From contig JAJZVU010000001.1 of assembly GCA_021845505.1 (NCBI GenBank), forward strand, positions 234,186-298,185: a DNA stretch of 64,000 nt, written 5' to 3'. The notes below the pieces were generated by a model. It was not told the DNA's origin and ran no database searches. It saw only the letters and a program-made list of their open reading frames with translations. A program made the translations under genes and the position numbers. Of this stretch, positions 43,086 through 51,611 are shown one piece after another (the stretch's first letter is position 1; every line of letters starts with the position of its first letter). Source of the stretch: Pseudomonadota bacterium. GTDB lineage: Bacteria; Pseudomonadota; Gammaproteobacteria; Burkholderiales; Burkholderiaceae_C.

Positions 43086-43763
43086 TCAGTGCAGCATGCA
43101 GGACGGGCCGCCCGCCGCGCTCGCGCTCGACCCGGTCTCGCCCAGCCAGTGCTCCAGCGCGGAGACGATGCGCTCGGCGGGCTGGAAGCCGTGGGTGATC
43201 AACGCGTAGCGGTTATCGGCGCCGGTTCCCGCGATCAGCGTGGGAAAGCCGCGGATGCCGGCGCCTTGCGCGATCGCGAAGTCGGCCAGGGTCTCCTGCA
43301 CGGCCTGCTCGTCGGCGAACTCCTCGCGGAATGCCGCCGGATCCACGCCGAGCCCGGCGGCGAGGTCGGCCAGGGTGTCGACGTCGGTCACGTCGCGGTT
43401 GTGCGCGTAGAAGGCTCGCTGGATTCGCTGCAGCGCGGCCAGCCCGGTCTGCATGCCCCGACGACGCAGCACGACGACCGCGCGGCTCGCCGGTTCGGTG
43501 TCGTAGACGAAACCGTCGCGGTCGAAAAAGCCGAAGTCGAAGGGCTGGCCCGAGGCCTGCTGCACGTGCTCCCAGTGGCTTCGCACCTCGCTGCGGTCGC
43601 GGGAATCCATCGGCTGCGTCGTCCCCGGGCGCAGCCCGCCGAGGACCAGCCGCACCGCGAGCGCAGCGCCGAAGCGCTGCTGGACGTGCTGCAACACCGG
43701 CGAGAAGCCCCAGCACCAGGAGCACATGGGATCGGCGAAATACACCAGATGGGGACCTTGCAT
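43086..43763 (-). CDS. DsbA-family thioredoxin-fold protein (FrnE-like)
   Basis: A 225-residue cytoplasmic protein with no signal peptide. The redox motif CSWCWGF lies at residues about 14-20, and the DsbA-type helical insertion follows, ending in a cis-Pro segment (GIRGFPTLIA). Such FrnE/HCCA-isomerase relatives act as oxidoreductases in stress or polyketide metabolism. Start ATG 43763 gives the family N-terminus (HLVYFADPMCSWC); the open frame further upstream is not conserved. Confidence 0.85.
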   Translation of the reverse strand: MQGPHLVYFADPMCSWCWGFSPVLQHVQQRFGAALAVRLVLGGLRPGTTQPMDSRDRSEVRSHWEHVQQASGQPFDFGFFDRDGFVYDTEPASRAVVVLRRRGMQTGLAALQRIQRAFYAHNRDVTDVDTLADLAAGLGVDPAAFREEFADEQAVQETLADFAIAQGAGIRGFPTLIAGTGADNRYALITHGFQPAERIVSALEHWLGETGSSASAAGGPSCMLH

Positions 43764-43966
43764 CGCGGCTCTCCTGCCAGGGGGTGGCGGTCGGACCTTC
43801 GGGTTGATTTGTACTATTCGTTCCATTATTCTGCCCGACAAGCCCGCCCCGGGCAAGCGCGGGCCGCCCACCGGGGCAGATCGCCCGCATGCCCAGCGCG
43901 AGACGGGCTGCCTCGCGGGTTGCGCCTTGTGATCAGCCACGCCCACCCGATCCGGAGGATGCCGCC

Positions 43967-44656
43967 ATGAAACCCATCGAGGGAATCCGCGCCTGTGTGT
44001 TCGACGCCTACGGGACGATTTTCGACTTTGCCTCGGCGGCCGCCCGCTGCCCCGACATCCCCGACGAACAGCGCGGCGCGCTGACCTCGCTGTGGCGGGA
44101 CAAGCAGTTGCAATACACCTGGCTGCGCTCGCTGCAGGGGCGTTACGCCGACTTCTGGCAGGTGACCGGCGAAGCGCTGGACTTCACGCTGGACAGCCTG
44201 GGAATCGCGACGCCGGCCTTGCGCGAACGACTGATGGGGTTGTACGAGACCCTGTCGGCCTTCCCCGAAGTGGCCGACACCCTGCGCCGGTTGCGCGCCG
44301 CGGGTTTCGTGACCGCCATCCTGTCCAACGGCTCGCCGGCGATGCTCGACGCGGCGGTGCGCGCAGCCGGGCTGCACGACCTGCTCGACGCCGTGCTGTC
44401 GGCCGACGCCGTGCAGGTGTTCAAGACCCATCCCAGGGTCTACGAATACGGACTGCGGCAACTGGGCCTGCGAGCCGACCAGGTGTCGTTCCAGTCGTCG
44501 AACGGCTGGGATGCCTACGCCGCGTCGGCCTTCGGCATGCGGGTGGTGTGGTGCAACCGCTATGGCCAGCGGCGCGAGCACCTGCCGGGCACGCCGGACC
44601 ACGAGGTGCGCAGCCTGGCCGAACTGCCGGGCCTGCTGGCGCCGCCGGCGCGCTGA
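43967..44656 (+). CDS. Haloacid dehalogenase type II (L-2-haloacid dehalogenase)
   Basis: A 229-residue HAD hydrolase. The nucleophile Asp is in VFDAYGTIFD, Arg/Asn substrate contacts follow (LSNGSPAMLDAAV), then VFKTHPRVYEYGL with the Lys and SSNGWDAYAASAFGM, the type-II signature. It removes halide from L-2-haloacids such as chloroacetate to give hydroxyacids. GGAGG 8 nt before ATG 43967 sets the start. It stands alone. Confidence 0.9.
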   Translation: MKPIEGIRACVFDAYGTIFDFASAAARCPDIPDEQRGALTSLWRDKQLQYTWLRSLQGRYADFWQVTGEALDFTLDSLGIATPALRERLMGLYETLSAFPEVADTLRRLRAAGFVTAILSNGSPAMLDAAVRAAGLHDLLDAVLSADAVQVFKTHPRVYEYGLRQLGLRADQVSFQSSNGWDAYAASAFGMRVVWCNRYGQRREHLPGTPDHEVRSLAELPGLLAPPAR

Positions 44657-44810
44657 TGCGCGGGGCCGGGCGCCAGGCCTGCCCGGCCCCGCGCGATGGT
44701 CCGGCACGCCGGGTTCGCGGTCGCAAGGCCGCGGCGACCGGTCGGTCCGCGGGCTCGTCCGACAATAGCCCCCTGGACGCGCGCCCGACCCAGCAAAGGA
44801 CCGACCCCGT

Positions 44811-46067
44811 ATGCGATTCCTCCACGCCGCCGACATCCATCTGGACAGCCCGCTGACCGGACTGAGCGCCTATCCCGACGCGCCGGCCGACAGGCTGCGC
44901 ACGGCGACCCGCGACGCCTTCGACAACCTGGTCACGCTGGCGCTGGACGAGGCCGTGGACTTCCTGGTCATCGCAGGCGACCTGTACGACGGCACCTGGA
45001 GGGACTTCAACACCGGCATCTACTTCGCGCGGCAGATGGGGCGCCTGAAGGCCGCGGGGATCGCCGTCTACCTGCTGCACGGCAACCACGACGCCGAGAG
45101 CGAGATGACCAAGAGGCTCTCGCTGCCCGACAACGTCCACGTATTCCCGTCGACCAAGGCCGCCACCTTCGTGCTGCCCGAGCTGCAGGTGGCGCTGCAC
45201 GGCCGCAGCTTCCGGGTCGCCGCGACCACCGAGGACCTGGTTCCGGGCTACCCGGCGCCGCGCCGCGGCTGGTTCAACATCGGCGTGCTGCATACCGCCC
45301 TCGAGGGATACGCCGAGCACGCCGGCTACGCGCCCTGTACGCTGGCCGAACTCCACGCCAAGGGCTACCAGTACTGGGCCCTGGGGCATGTGCACGCACA
45401 CCAGTTGTGGCGAGGCGAGGCGACGATCGCCTTCCCCGGCAACCTGCAGGGCCGGCATATCCGCGAGACCGGCGCCAAGGGCGCGCTGCTGGTCGAAGTC
45501 GACGCCGGCGAGGTCCGGTCGGTCGAACAGGTCTGGGTCGACGTGCTGCGCTGGCATCGCCTCGAGGTCGACGTGTCGTCGGCCCGAACCCTGGTCGAGG
45601 TCTCGCGCCTGGTCGGCGTCGCCCTCGACGGCCTGGTCGCGCGGGACGACTCGCAGCGCCCGCTGGCGATTCGCGTGTCGCTGGTCGGCCGGTCGGACGC
45701 CCACGGCGAGCTCTTCGGGCTGGAGGCCCGGTTGCGCGCCGAGGTGCTGGCGCAAGCCGCGGCGATCGCCGGCGAACGCGTCTGGATCGAGAAGGTGGTC
45801 GTGGAAACCGAGCCGCGCGCAACCGCCGAGGCGCTGGCCGCACGCGGCGACGCGGTCGCCGACCTGCAGGCCATCCTCGCCACCGCCCCCGACGACCAGG
45901 CACTGATCGACTCGCTGGCCGGCGACTTCGCCGACCTGCTCTCCAGGCTGCCGCAGGAAGTCTCCCGCGACGCGCCGCTGCTGGAGGCGGTGCGCACCGG
46001 CCGGTTGCCCGAGGTCGTGCGGGCCACGGTGCCGTCGCTGCTGGCGCGGCTCACCTCGGCGGAGTGA
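44811..46067 (+). CDS. SbcD/Mre11-like nuclease (YhaO family)
   Basis: A 418-residue calcineurin-fold phosphodiesterase. Metal-binding motifs appear in order: DIHLDSPL, GDLYDG, GNHD, then GHVHAH. A helical C-terminal part (residues about 290-418) probably contacts the ATPase partner. Together with the SMC-like protein that begins 3 nt downstream it should form a DNA-end-processing complex like SbcCD. Its N-terminal subgroup matches YhaO rather than canonical SbcD. Confidence 0.87.
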   Translation: MRFLHAADIHLDSPLTGLSAYPDAPADRLRTATRDAFDNLVTLALDEAVDFLVIAGDLYDGTWRDFNTGIYFARQMGRLKAAGIAVYLLHGNHDAESEMTKRLSLPDNVHVFPSTKAATFVLPELQVALHGRSFRVAATTEDLVPGYPAPRRGWFNIGVLHTALEGYAEHAGYAPCTLAELHAKGYQYWALGHVHAHQLWRGEATIAFPGNLQGRHIRETGAKGALLVEVDAGEVRSVEQVWVDVLRWHRLEVDVSSARTLVEVSRLVGVALDGLVARDDSQRPLAIRVSLVGRSDAHGELFGLEARLRAEVLAQAAAIAGERVWIEKVVVETEPRATAEALAARGDAVADLQAILATAPDDQALIDSLAGDFADLLSRLPQEVSRDAPLLEAVRTGRLPEVVRATVPSLLARLTSAE

Positions 46068-46070
46068 GCG

Positions 46071-49000
46071 ATGCGCATCGACCGGCTCGAACTGATCCGC
46101 TACGGCAAGTTCACCGACCAGACCGTCGAGCTGCCTCGCGCGGCACGCGACTTCCACGTCATCGTCGGCCCCAACGAGGCAGGCAAGTCGACCCTTCGAT
46201 CGGCCATCCACCATCTGCTCTACGGCTTTCCGCTGCGCAATCCGGGCTATGCGTTCCTGCACCCGCTGCCGGACCTGCGCCTCGGAGCCCAGCTCAGCCA
46301 TGGCGAGCAGCGCCTGGTCTTCCAGCGCATCAAGGCCAACCGGGCGACGCTGCGCGCACCCGACGATTCGCCATTGCCCGAGGACTCGCTGGCGCCGCTG
46401 CTGGGCGGCGCCGACTCCAGGTTCTTCGAGCAGATGTTCTGCCTCGACCATGAACGACTGGTGCGCGGCGGCGCGAGCATCCTCTCGGCCGCCGACGACG
46501 AGGTAGGCCAGGTGCTGTTCGAGTCGGCGGCAGGCATCGCCGCGCTGGGGCCGATCCGCGCCGAACTCGAGCAGGAGGCCGACGGGCTGTGGGGCAAGCG
46601 CAAGTCGGCGGCGCGGGTGTACTACCAGGCCGAGCAGGCCCATGAGCAGGCGCGACAGGCGTTCAGGGCGGCCTGCCTGCGAGCGAAGGACTGGGCCGAG
46701 GCCCACGCCAACGTGACCGCGCTGCAGGCCGATCTGCAGGCGGCGCTCGAGCGGCACGCGGCGCTGAAGGCCCGGCGCACCGTGCTGGAGCGCACGCGGC
46801 GCGTCGCCCCGCTGCTGGCCGCGCTCGACTCCGAGACCGCGCGGCTGGCCGAGCAGTCGGGGGCTGCCGAGCTGCCCGACACCGCGGCGGCGACCCTCGA
46901 GCAGGCCGAGCGGCGGCTGGCCGGCCTGGCGCTGCAGCGCTCGCACCAGCTGCGCCTGCGCGAAGCCGCCGAGCAGGCGCTGCGCGGCCTGCAGCTGGAC
47001 CGCTCGCTGCTCGATCACCAGGACGACATCCTGGCGCTGGACGAGCTTCGCCTGCAGTATCGAGCCCATGCGGCCGATATCGAAAAGCGCGAAAGGGACG
47101 TGCAATCCCGCTGGGCCGCGATCACCGCGCTGGCCGCGCAACTGGGCTGGGACTGCGGCAGCGAGGACGCGCTGGAGCGGCGCATGCCCGGCCAGCCCGT
47201 CCGTGCCGCGCTGGCCCGGCTGGCCAGGCAGCACGATGCGCTGGCCCGGGCGCGCGACGCCGCCGAGCGCGCGCGCCGCCACAAGCAACGCGAGGTCGCC
47301 CAGGCGCGCGGCCAGCTCCAGGGCCTCGCGCAAGCCCAGGTGCAGCCCGCGCTGCGCGCCGCGATGGCGCGTGCCCACGCCCTCGGCGACCCCGCTGCCG
47401 CGCTGCGGGACTTGCACGCCGGACTGGCCGGCGAGCAGCGCGCGCTGGCGGTGGCGCGCCAGGCGCTGGTCGGCGAAGCGATCGACCTGCCAGCGCTGGC
47501 CGCCATGCTGGTGCCCACGCGCGAGCAGGTCCAGAGCCTGCTCGAAGCCCATCGGCACGACCAGGCGCAAGCGCAGCGCCTGGACGAAGAGCTGCGCAAG
47601 CTCGGCGACCAGCTCGACGCGACCCGGGCGGCGTCCCGGCGCATGCGCGAACAGCAGCACCCGGTGCTGCTGCAGGACCTCAGGCACGCCCGGCTGGAGC
47701 GCGACCAGGCCTGGCACGCGATCAGGCTCGATCCGTCGACCGCCGCGACCCACGGCGAGCGCTACGAGCGCCTGGTCGCGCAGGCGGACTCGCTGGCCGA
47801 CGAACGGCATGATCGCGCCCACGCTGCGGCGGAGCTGCAGGGGCTGGAGGACCAGCGCTCGGCGCTGCAGCTGGAGCAGGACTCGCTGCGCCGCAGCCTC
47901 GAGGAACTGAAGGCCCGGCTGGCCCGCCGCGACGACGACTGGAACAGCCTGCTCCAGGAGTGCCGGCTGCCCAGGCTGTCGATCCACGCCGCCTCCGAGT
48001 GGCTGCTGGCCCGCGAGCGGGTGCTCGCCGCCTGGCAGGGCGTGGCCGCGGCCGAGCAGAGGCTGGGCTCCTACCAGGACGCGGCATCCCGGGCGGCGCA
48101 TGCGCTGGCGCAGGAGCTGCAGGCCGCCGGCCTGCAGCCCGGCGGGACGGACCTCGCCGTGTTGCTGACCCAGGCCGAGGAACACGTGCGGCAGCAGGAC
48201 GAATCGCGCGGTCAGCGCAGGTCGCTGGAGCAGCAGCTCGGCTCGGCTGACGCCGATCTCCAGGCGCTGGCCGACGAGGCCGGCGCCGCGGACGAGGCCT
48301 ATCGCGCATGGTCGCAGGCCTGGCAACACGCATTGGCGGGCGCCGGCTTCGAACCCGGCCAGGACACCGCGACGGTCGACGCGGCGCTCGATCTCATCGG
48401 GCGCATCGACGACCAATTGGCGAGCATCCGGCAGATCCGCGGCGAGCGCATCGACACCATGCGGGCGGACCTGCGCGATCTCGACTCCAGGGCGCGCGGC
48501 CTGGCGCTGCGCCTCAGGCCGGGGCTGGCCGGGCAGCCGGCCGCCGAGGTGGCCATCGCGCTGCGGCGCGAGCTCGCCGAGGCGCGCACCACCGAGGCCG
48601 AAATCGAACGGCTGCGCGCCCAGCTCGCGCAGGCGAGCGCTGCGCTGGAGGCGGCGGAGCGCGAGGAGCAGGAGGTTCGCGCCTCGCTCGCGACCCTGAT
48701 GCACCGGTCCGGCGCGCAGGACCTGGCGCAGTTGCGCTCGGCGATCGAGCGCTCGGACGCCAGGCGTCGCCTGCAGCAGCGGGTCGACGACGCCCGCAAG
48801 GCCTTGCTCGAACAGGGCGATGGCCTGCCGCTGGCGGCGCTGCGCGCACAGGCCGAATCCCAGGACCTCGGCGCCGCCGTCGCCGAGCTGGCCGAGCTCG
48901 GCGGGCACGACGGCCCGGAGGAGGCCGTGGTGCGCAGGATCGCGGAGCTTTCGGCGTCGTTGCGCAGCGCCGAGGCGCTGTGGCGGGCGATGGCCGGACA

Positions 49001-49547
49001 GGCCGACGCGGCGAGCGCCGAAACCGCGCGCCAGCAGTCGCTCGCCCGCATGACCGACGCCGTCGAGCGCTACATCAAGGTGCACACCGCGGCGCGCCTG
49101 CTGGCCTGGTCGATCGAGCGCTATCGCGACGCCAGGCAGGGTCCGATGCTCGCCGCCGCCAGCGCGATCTTCGCCGGGCTGACCCTGGGCTCGTTCGAGC
49201 GCCTGCTGGTGGACTTCGACAGCCAGCCGCCGACGCTCCATGGGCGACGCCCCGACGGCAGCAGCGTCGGAGTCGAGGGCATGAGCGAGGGCACGCGAGA
49301 CCAGCTGTACCTGGCGTTGCGCCTGGCCGCGCTGGACATGCACCTCGCCCGCGCCCATGCGCTGCCTTTCGTGGCCGACGACCTGTTCATCCAGTTCGAC
49401 GACCGGCGCAGCCACGCGGGCCTGCAGGCGCTGGCCGCGCTGTCGGAGCGGACCCAGGTGCTGTTCCTCAGCCACCACGACCACCTGCTCGAGCTGGTGC
49501 GCCAGGTCTTCGGCGACTCGGTGAACATCGTCCGGCTGGCAGCTTAG
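46071..49547 (+). CDS. SMC/Rad50-like ATPase (YhaN family)
   Basis: A 1158-residue protein with an N-terminal ATPase half (Walker A GPNEAGKST, residues 33-41), about 900 residues of Ala/Glu/Arg-rich coiled coil, and a C-terminal half with the ABC signature (GMSEGTRDQLYLALR) and Walker B (LPFVADDLFIQFDD). It pairs with the SbcD-like nuclease. I see no CxxC zinc hook in the middle of the coil, a difference from Rad50 and SbcC. The coiled coil gives long open frames on the opposite strand, which are artefacts. Confidence 0.87.
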   Translation: MRIDRLELIRYGKFTDQTVELPRAARDFHVIVGPNEAGKSTLRSAIHHLLYGFPLRNPGYAFLHPLPDLRLGAQLSHGEQRLVFQRIKANRATLRAPDDSPLPEDSLAPLLGGADSRFFEQMFCLDHERLVRGGASILSAADDEVGQVLFESAAGIAALGPIRAELEQEADGLWGKRKSAARVYYQAEQAHEQARQAFRAACLRAKDWAEAHANVTALQADLQAALERHAALKARRTVLERTRRVAPLLAALDSETARLAEQSGAAELPDTAAATLEQAERRLAGLALQRSHQLRLREAAEQALRGLQLDRSLLDHQDDILALDELRLQYRAHAADIEKRERDVQSRWAAITALAAQLGWDCGSEDALERRMPGQPVRAALARLARQHDALARARDAAERARRHKQREVAQARGQLQGLAQAQVQPALRAAMARAHALGDPAAALRDLHAGLAGEQRALAVARQALVGEAIDLPALAAMLVPTREQVQSLLEAHRHDQAQAQRLDEELRKLGDQLDATRAASRRMREQQHPVLLQDLRHARLERDQAWHAIRLDPSTAATHGERYERLVAQADSLADERHDRAHAAAELQGLEDQRSALQLEQDSLRRSLEELKARLARRDDDWNSLLQECRLPRLSIHAASEWLLARERVLAAWQGVAAAEQRLGSYQDAASRAAHALAQELQAAGLQPGGTDLAVLLTQAEEHVRQQDESRGQRRSLEQQLGSADADLQALADEAGAADEAYRAWSQAWQHALAGAGFEPGQDTATVDAALDLIGRIDDQLASIRQIRGERIDTMRADLRDLDSRARGLALRLRPGLAGQPAAEVAIALRRELAEARTTEAEIERLRAQLAQASAALEAAEREEQEVRASLATLMHRSGAQDLAQLRSAIERSDARRRLQQRVDDARKALLEQGDGLPLAALRAQAESQDLGAAVAELAELGGHDGPEEAVVRRIAELSASLRSAEALWRAMAGQADAASAETARQQSLARMTDAVERYIKVHTAARLLAWSIERYRDARQGPMLAAASAIFAGLTLGSFERLLVDFDSQPPTLHGRRPDGSSVGVEGMSEGTRDQLYLALRLAALDMHLARAHALPFVADDLFIQFDDRRSHAGLQALAALSERTQVLFLSHHDHLLELVRQVFGDSVNIVRLAA

Positions 49548-49590
49548 GGCGCGCGCGCTCCCCGCAGGCCCGGGCCGCAGCGACGCCGGC

Positions 49591-50535
49591 TCACTCGCCG
49601 CGCGTGCGCGCGGCGCCATCCAGCGGCGCGAGCGCGGCGAGCAGCATGTCGACAAACGCCCGCGTCCTCACCGGCAGGGGATTGCGCCCGGGGAACACGG
49701 CCCACGCGGTCTGCCGCGGCAGCTCCCAGCGGACGAGCAGCCGGCGCAGTGCGCCGCGCTGCACGCTGGGCTGGGCGAAGGCCTGCGGCAGCGCCGCGAT
49801 GCCGCTGCCGGCACGGGCCATGCGCAGCAGCAGTTCGGGGGAATTGGCGCGCACCTGGGCACCCGCCAGGCCCTGCCACATCTGCTCGCCCATGCGCAAC
49901 ACCCAGGGCATGCACTGCCCGTTGCGCGCGAGCAGGTGCAGCCCGGCGTGGCCGGCGAGCTCGTCCGGGCGCCTGGGCTCGCCGCGCGCGGCCAGATAGT
50001 CGGGCGATGCGTACAGGCCGTTGGAGAACTGCGCCAGCGCGCGCGCGGCCAGGTAGGCGTCGTCGGGCAGCTCTCCCATGCGCAACGCCAGGTCGAAGCC
50101 TTCGGCCAGCAGGTCGACCCGGCGCGGCGACAGGTCGAGTTCCAGCTCCACCCGGGGGTGCAGCGCGACAAACGCTGCCAGGCTGTCGGCCAGCAACAGA
50201 TTGGCCAGATCGTTGGGCATGGAAACCCTCAGCCGCCCGGCCGGCTGGGCACTGCGCTGCTCGCCCAGCGCGGCGACCGCGTCGACCTCCAGCGCGACCC
50301 GGCGCGCGTGCTCCAGCAGCAGCCGTCCGAAGTCGGTCAGGGTCTGGCGCCGGGTGGTGCGCAGCAGCAGGCGTTCGCCCAGGCGGCGCTCCAGCAGGCT
50401 CAGGCGGCGCGACACCGTCGACTTGGGGCAGCCCAGGCGTTCGGCCGCGCGGCTGAGGCTGCCCAGCTCGGCCACGCGGGCGAACACCAGCAGGTCGTTG
50501 GCCTCGATGCCTGCGAGCGCGGTGGATTGTTCCAT
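49591..50535 (-). CDS. LysR-family regulator divergent from pirin
   Basis: A 314-residue LysR protein of the CrgA/DhcR-like group. The helix-turn-helix is at residues 10-65 (GSLSRAAERLGCPKSTVSRRLSLLERRLG) and the effector domain follows. An inverted repeat overlaps its own start codon, indicating autoregulation. The divergent pirin gene is the likely target, a gene pair common in Burkholderiales. Confidence 0.88.
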   Translation of the reverse strand: MEQSTALAGIEANDLLVFARVAELGSLSRAAERLGCPKSTVSRRLSLLERRLGERLLLRTTRRQTLTDFGRLLLEHARRVALEVDAVAALGEQRSAQPAGRLRVSMPNDLANLLLADSLAAFVALHPRVELELDLSPRRVDLLAEGFDLALRMGELPDDAYLAARALAQFSNGLYASPDYLAARGEPRRPDELAGHAGLHLLARNGQCMPWVLRMGEQMWQGLAGAQVRANSPELLLRMARAGSGIAALPQAFAQPSVQRGALRRLLVRWELPRQTAWAVFPGRNPLPVRTRAFVDMLLAALAPLDGAARTRGE

Positions 50536-50545
50536 GGATGGAACA
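50528..50545. promoter_or_regulatory. Perfect 8+8 bp inverted repeat over the LysR start codon
   Basis: TGTTCCAT and ATGGAACA flank GG. The left arm contains the complement of the LysR initiation codon (50533-50535). A weak promoter for pirin (TTGTTA at 50546, then TATCAA at 50567) lies immediately downstream. A bound regulator would block its own translation start and contact the pirin promoter. Confidence 0.5.
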
Positions 50546-50651
50546 TTGTTATCCAGATTGGGCTCTTATCAAAGCCCGGGGCAACGCCTAGAGTGCACTC
50601 CGTGGGGCTTCGGCCAAGCCGTCGCCCCGACTCTTCCAGGAGCCCGATGCC

Positions 50652-51557
50652 ATGACTCGTTCCGACCTTTCGCCTTCCGGCCAGCCGACCGCCCAGCCCG
50701 AGGTGCGCCGCGCGCGCAGCGTGGAGCGCCTGGTGCGCGGGCAGGCCACCTCCGACGGTGCCGGCGTGCGCCTGACGCGGGTGCTCACCCAGGACCTGCA
50801 GCGCCGCCTCGACCCTTTCCTGATGCTCGACGCCTTCGGCAGCGACAACCCCGGCGACTACATCGCCGGCTTTCCCGACCATCCGCACCGCGGCTTCGAG
50901 ACCATCACCTACATGATCGCCGGGCGCATGCTGCACCGCGACAGCGCGGGCCACGAGGGCCTGCTGCAAAACGGCGGGATGCAGTGGATGACCGCCGGGC
51001 GCGGCGTCGTGCACTCGGAGATCCCCCAGCAGGAAAGCGGGGTCATGGAGGGCTTCCAGCTGTGGCTGAACCTGCCCGCCCACGACAAGATGCGCGACCC
51101 CTGGTACCGCGACGTGCAGGCGGCCGACATCCCGCGCCTGCGCACCGAGCAGGGCGTGGAGGTGGCGGTGCTGGCGGGCAGCAGCGGCGGCGTGGCCGGC
51201 GCAGTCACGCGCCAGGCCACCGAGCCGCTGTACCTCGACCTGCACCTGCCCGAGGGGGCTCGCTTCGAGCAGCCGCTGGACCCGGCGCACAACGCCTTCG
51301 TCTACGTCTACCGTGGTGAATTGCGCATCGGCGGGCAGGTCGTGCCGGCGCAGCGCATGGCCATCCTGGCCAACGAGGCCGAGGCCGACGGCGTGGTGCT
51401 GCAGGCCGGGCCGCAAAGCCGCGCGCTGCTCATCTCCGGACGCCCGCTGCGCGAACCCATCGTGCAGTACGGCCCGTTCGTGATGAACTCCCAGCAGCAG
51501 ATCTTCGAGGCCGTGCGCGACTTCCGCGAGGGGCGCCTGGGCGGCTACGCGGGTTGA
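50652..51557 (+). CDS. Pirin-family protein
   Basis: A 301-residue bicupin. The N-terminal cupin has the metal-binding pattern FPDHPHRGFETITYM and later GVVHSE, which provide the His/His/His/Glu ligands. Bacterial pirins act as quercetinase-like dioxygenases or redox-sensitive regulators. Start ATG 50652 follows a CCAGGAG sequence. It ends 14 nt before a strong hairpin. Confidence 0.9.
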   Translation: MTRSDLSPSGQPTAQPEVRRARSVERLVRGQATSDGAGVRLTRVLTQDLQRRLDPFLMLDAFGSDNPGDYIAGFPDHPHRGFETITYMIAGRMLHRDSAGHEGLLQNGGMQWMTAGRGVVHSEIPQQESGVMEGFQLWLNLPAHDKMRDPWYRDVQAADIPRLRTEQGVEVAVLAGSSGGVAGAVTRQATEPLYLDLHLPEGARFEQPLDPAHNAFVYVYRGELRIGGQVVPAQRMAILANEAEADGVVLQAGPQSRALLISGRPLREPIVQYGPFVMNSQQQIFEAVRDFREGRLGGYAG

Positions 51558-51570
51558 GCGCCGCGGGCCG

Positions 51571-51599
51571 GCGGGCCGCACCGACCCGGTGCGGCCCGC
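51571..51599. terminator. Bidirectional terminator between pirin and acetoacetyl-CoA synthetase
   Basis: GCGGGCCGCACC (51571-51582) and GGTGCGGCCCGC (51588-51599) pair perfectly over 12 bp around a GACCC loop. It lies between the stops of two convergent genes, which are only 54 nt apart. There is no uridine run on either side. Confidence 0.65.
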
Positions 51600-51611
51600 C
51601 CGCGGTGCCGA

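Noticed and set aside
44421..49655. A 1744-codon leftward frame opposite the SMC-like gene
   Set aside because: It is the mirror of the coiled-coil coding sequence. It has no domain, no ribosome-binding site and low-complexity Gln/Arg/Leu composition.
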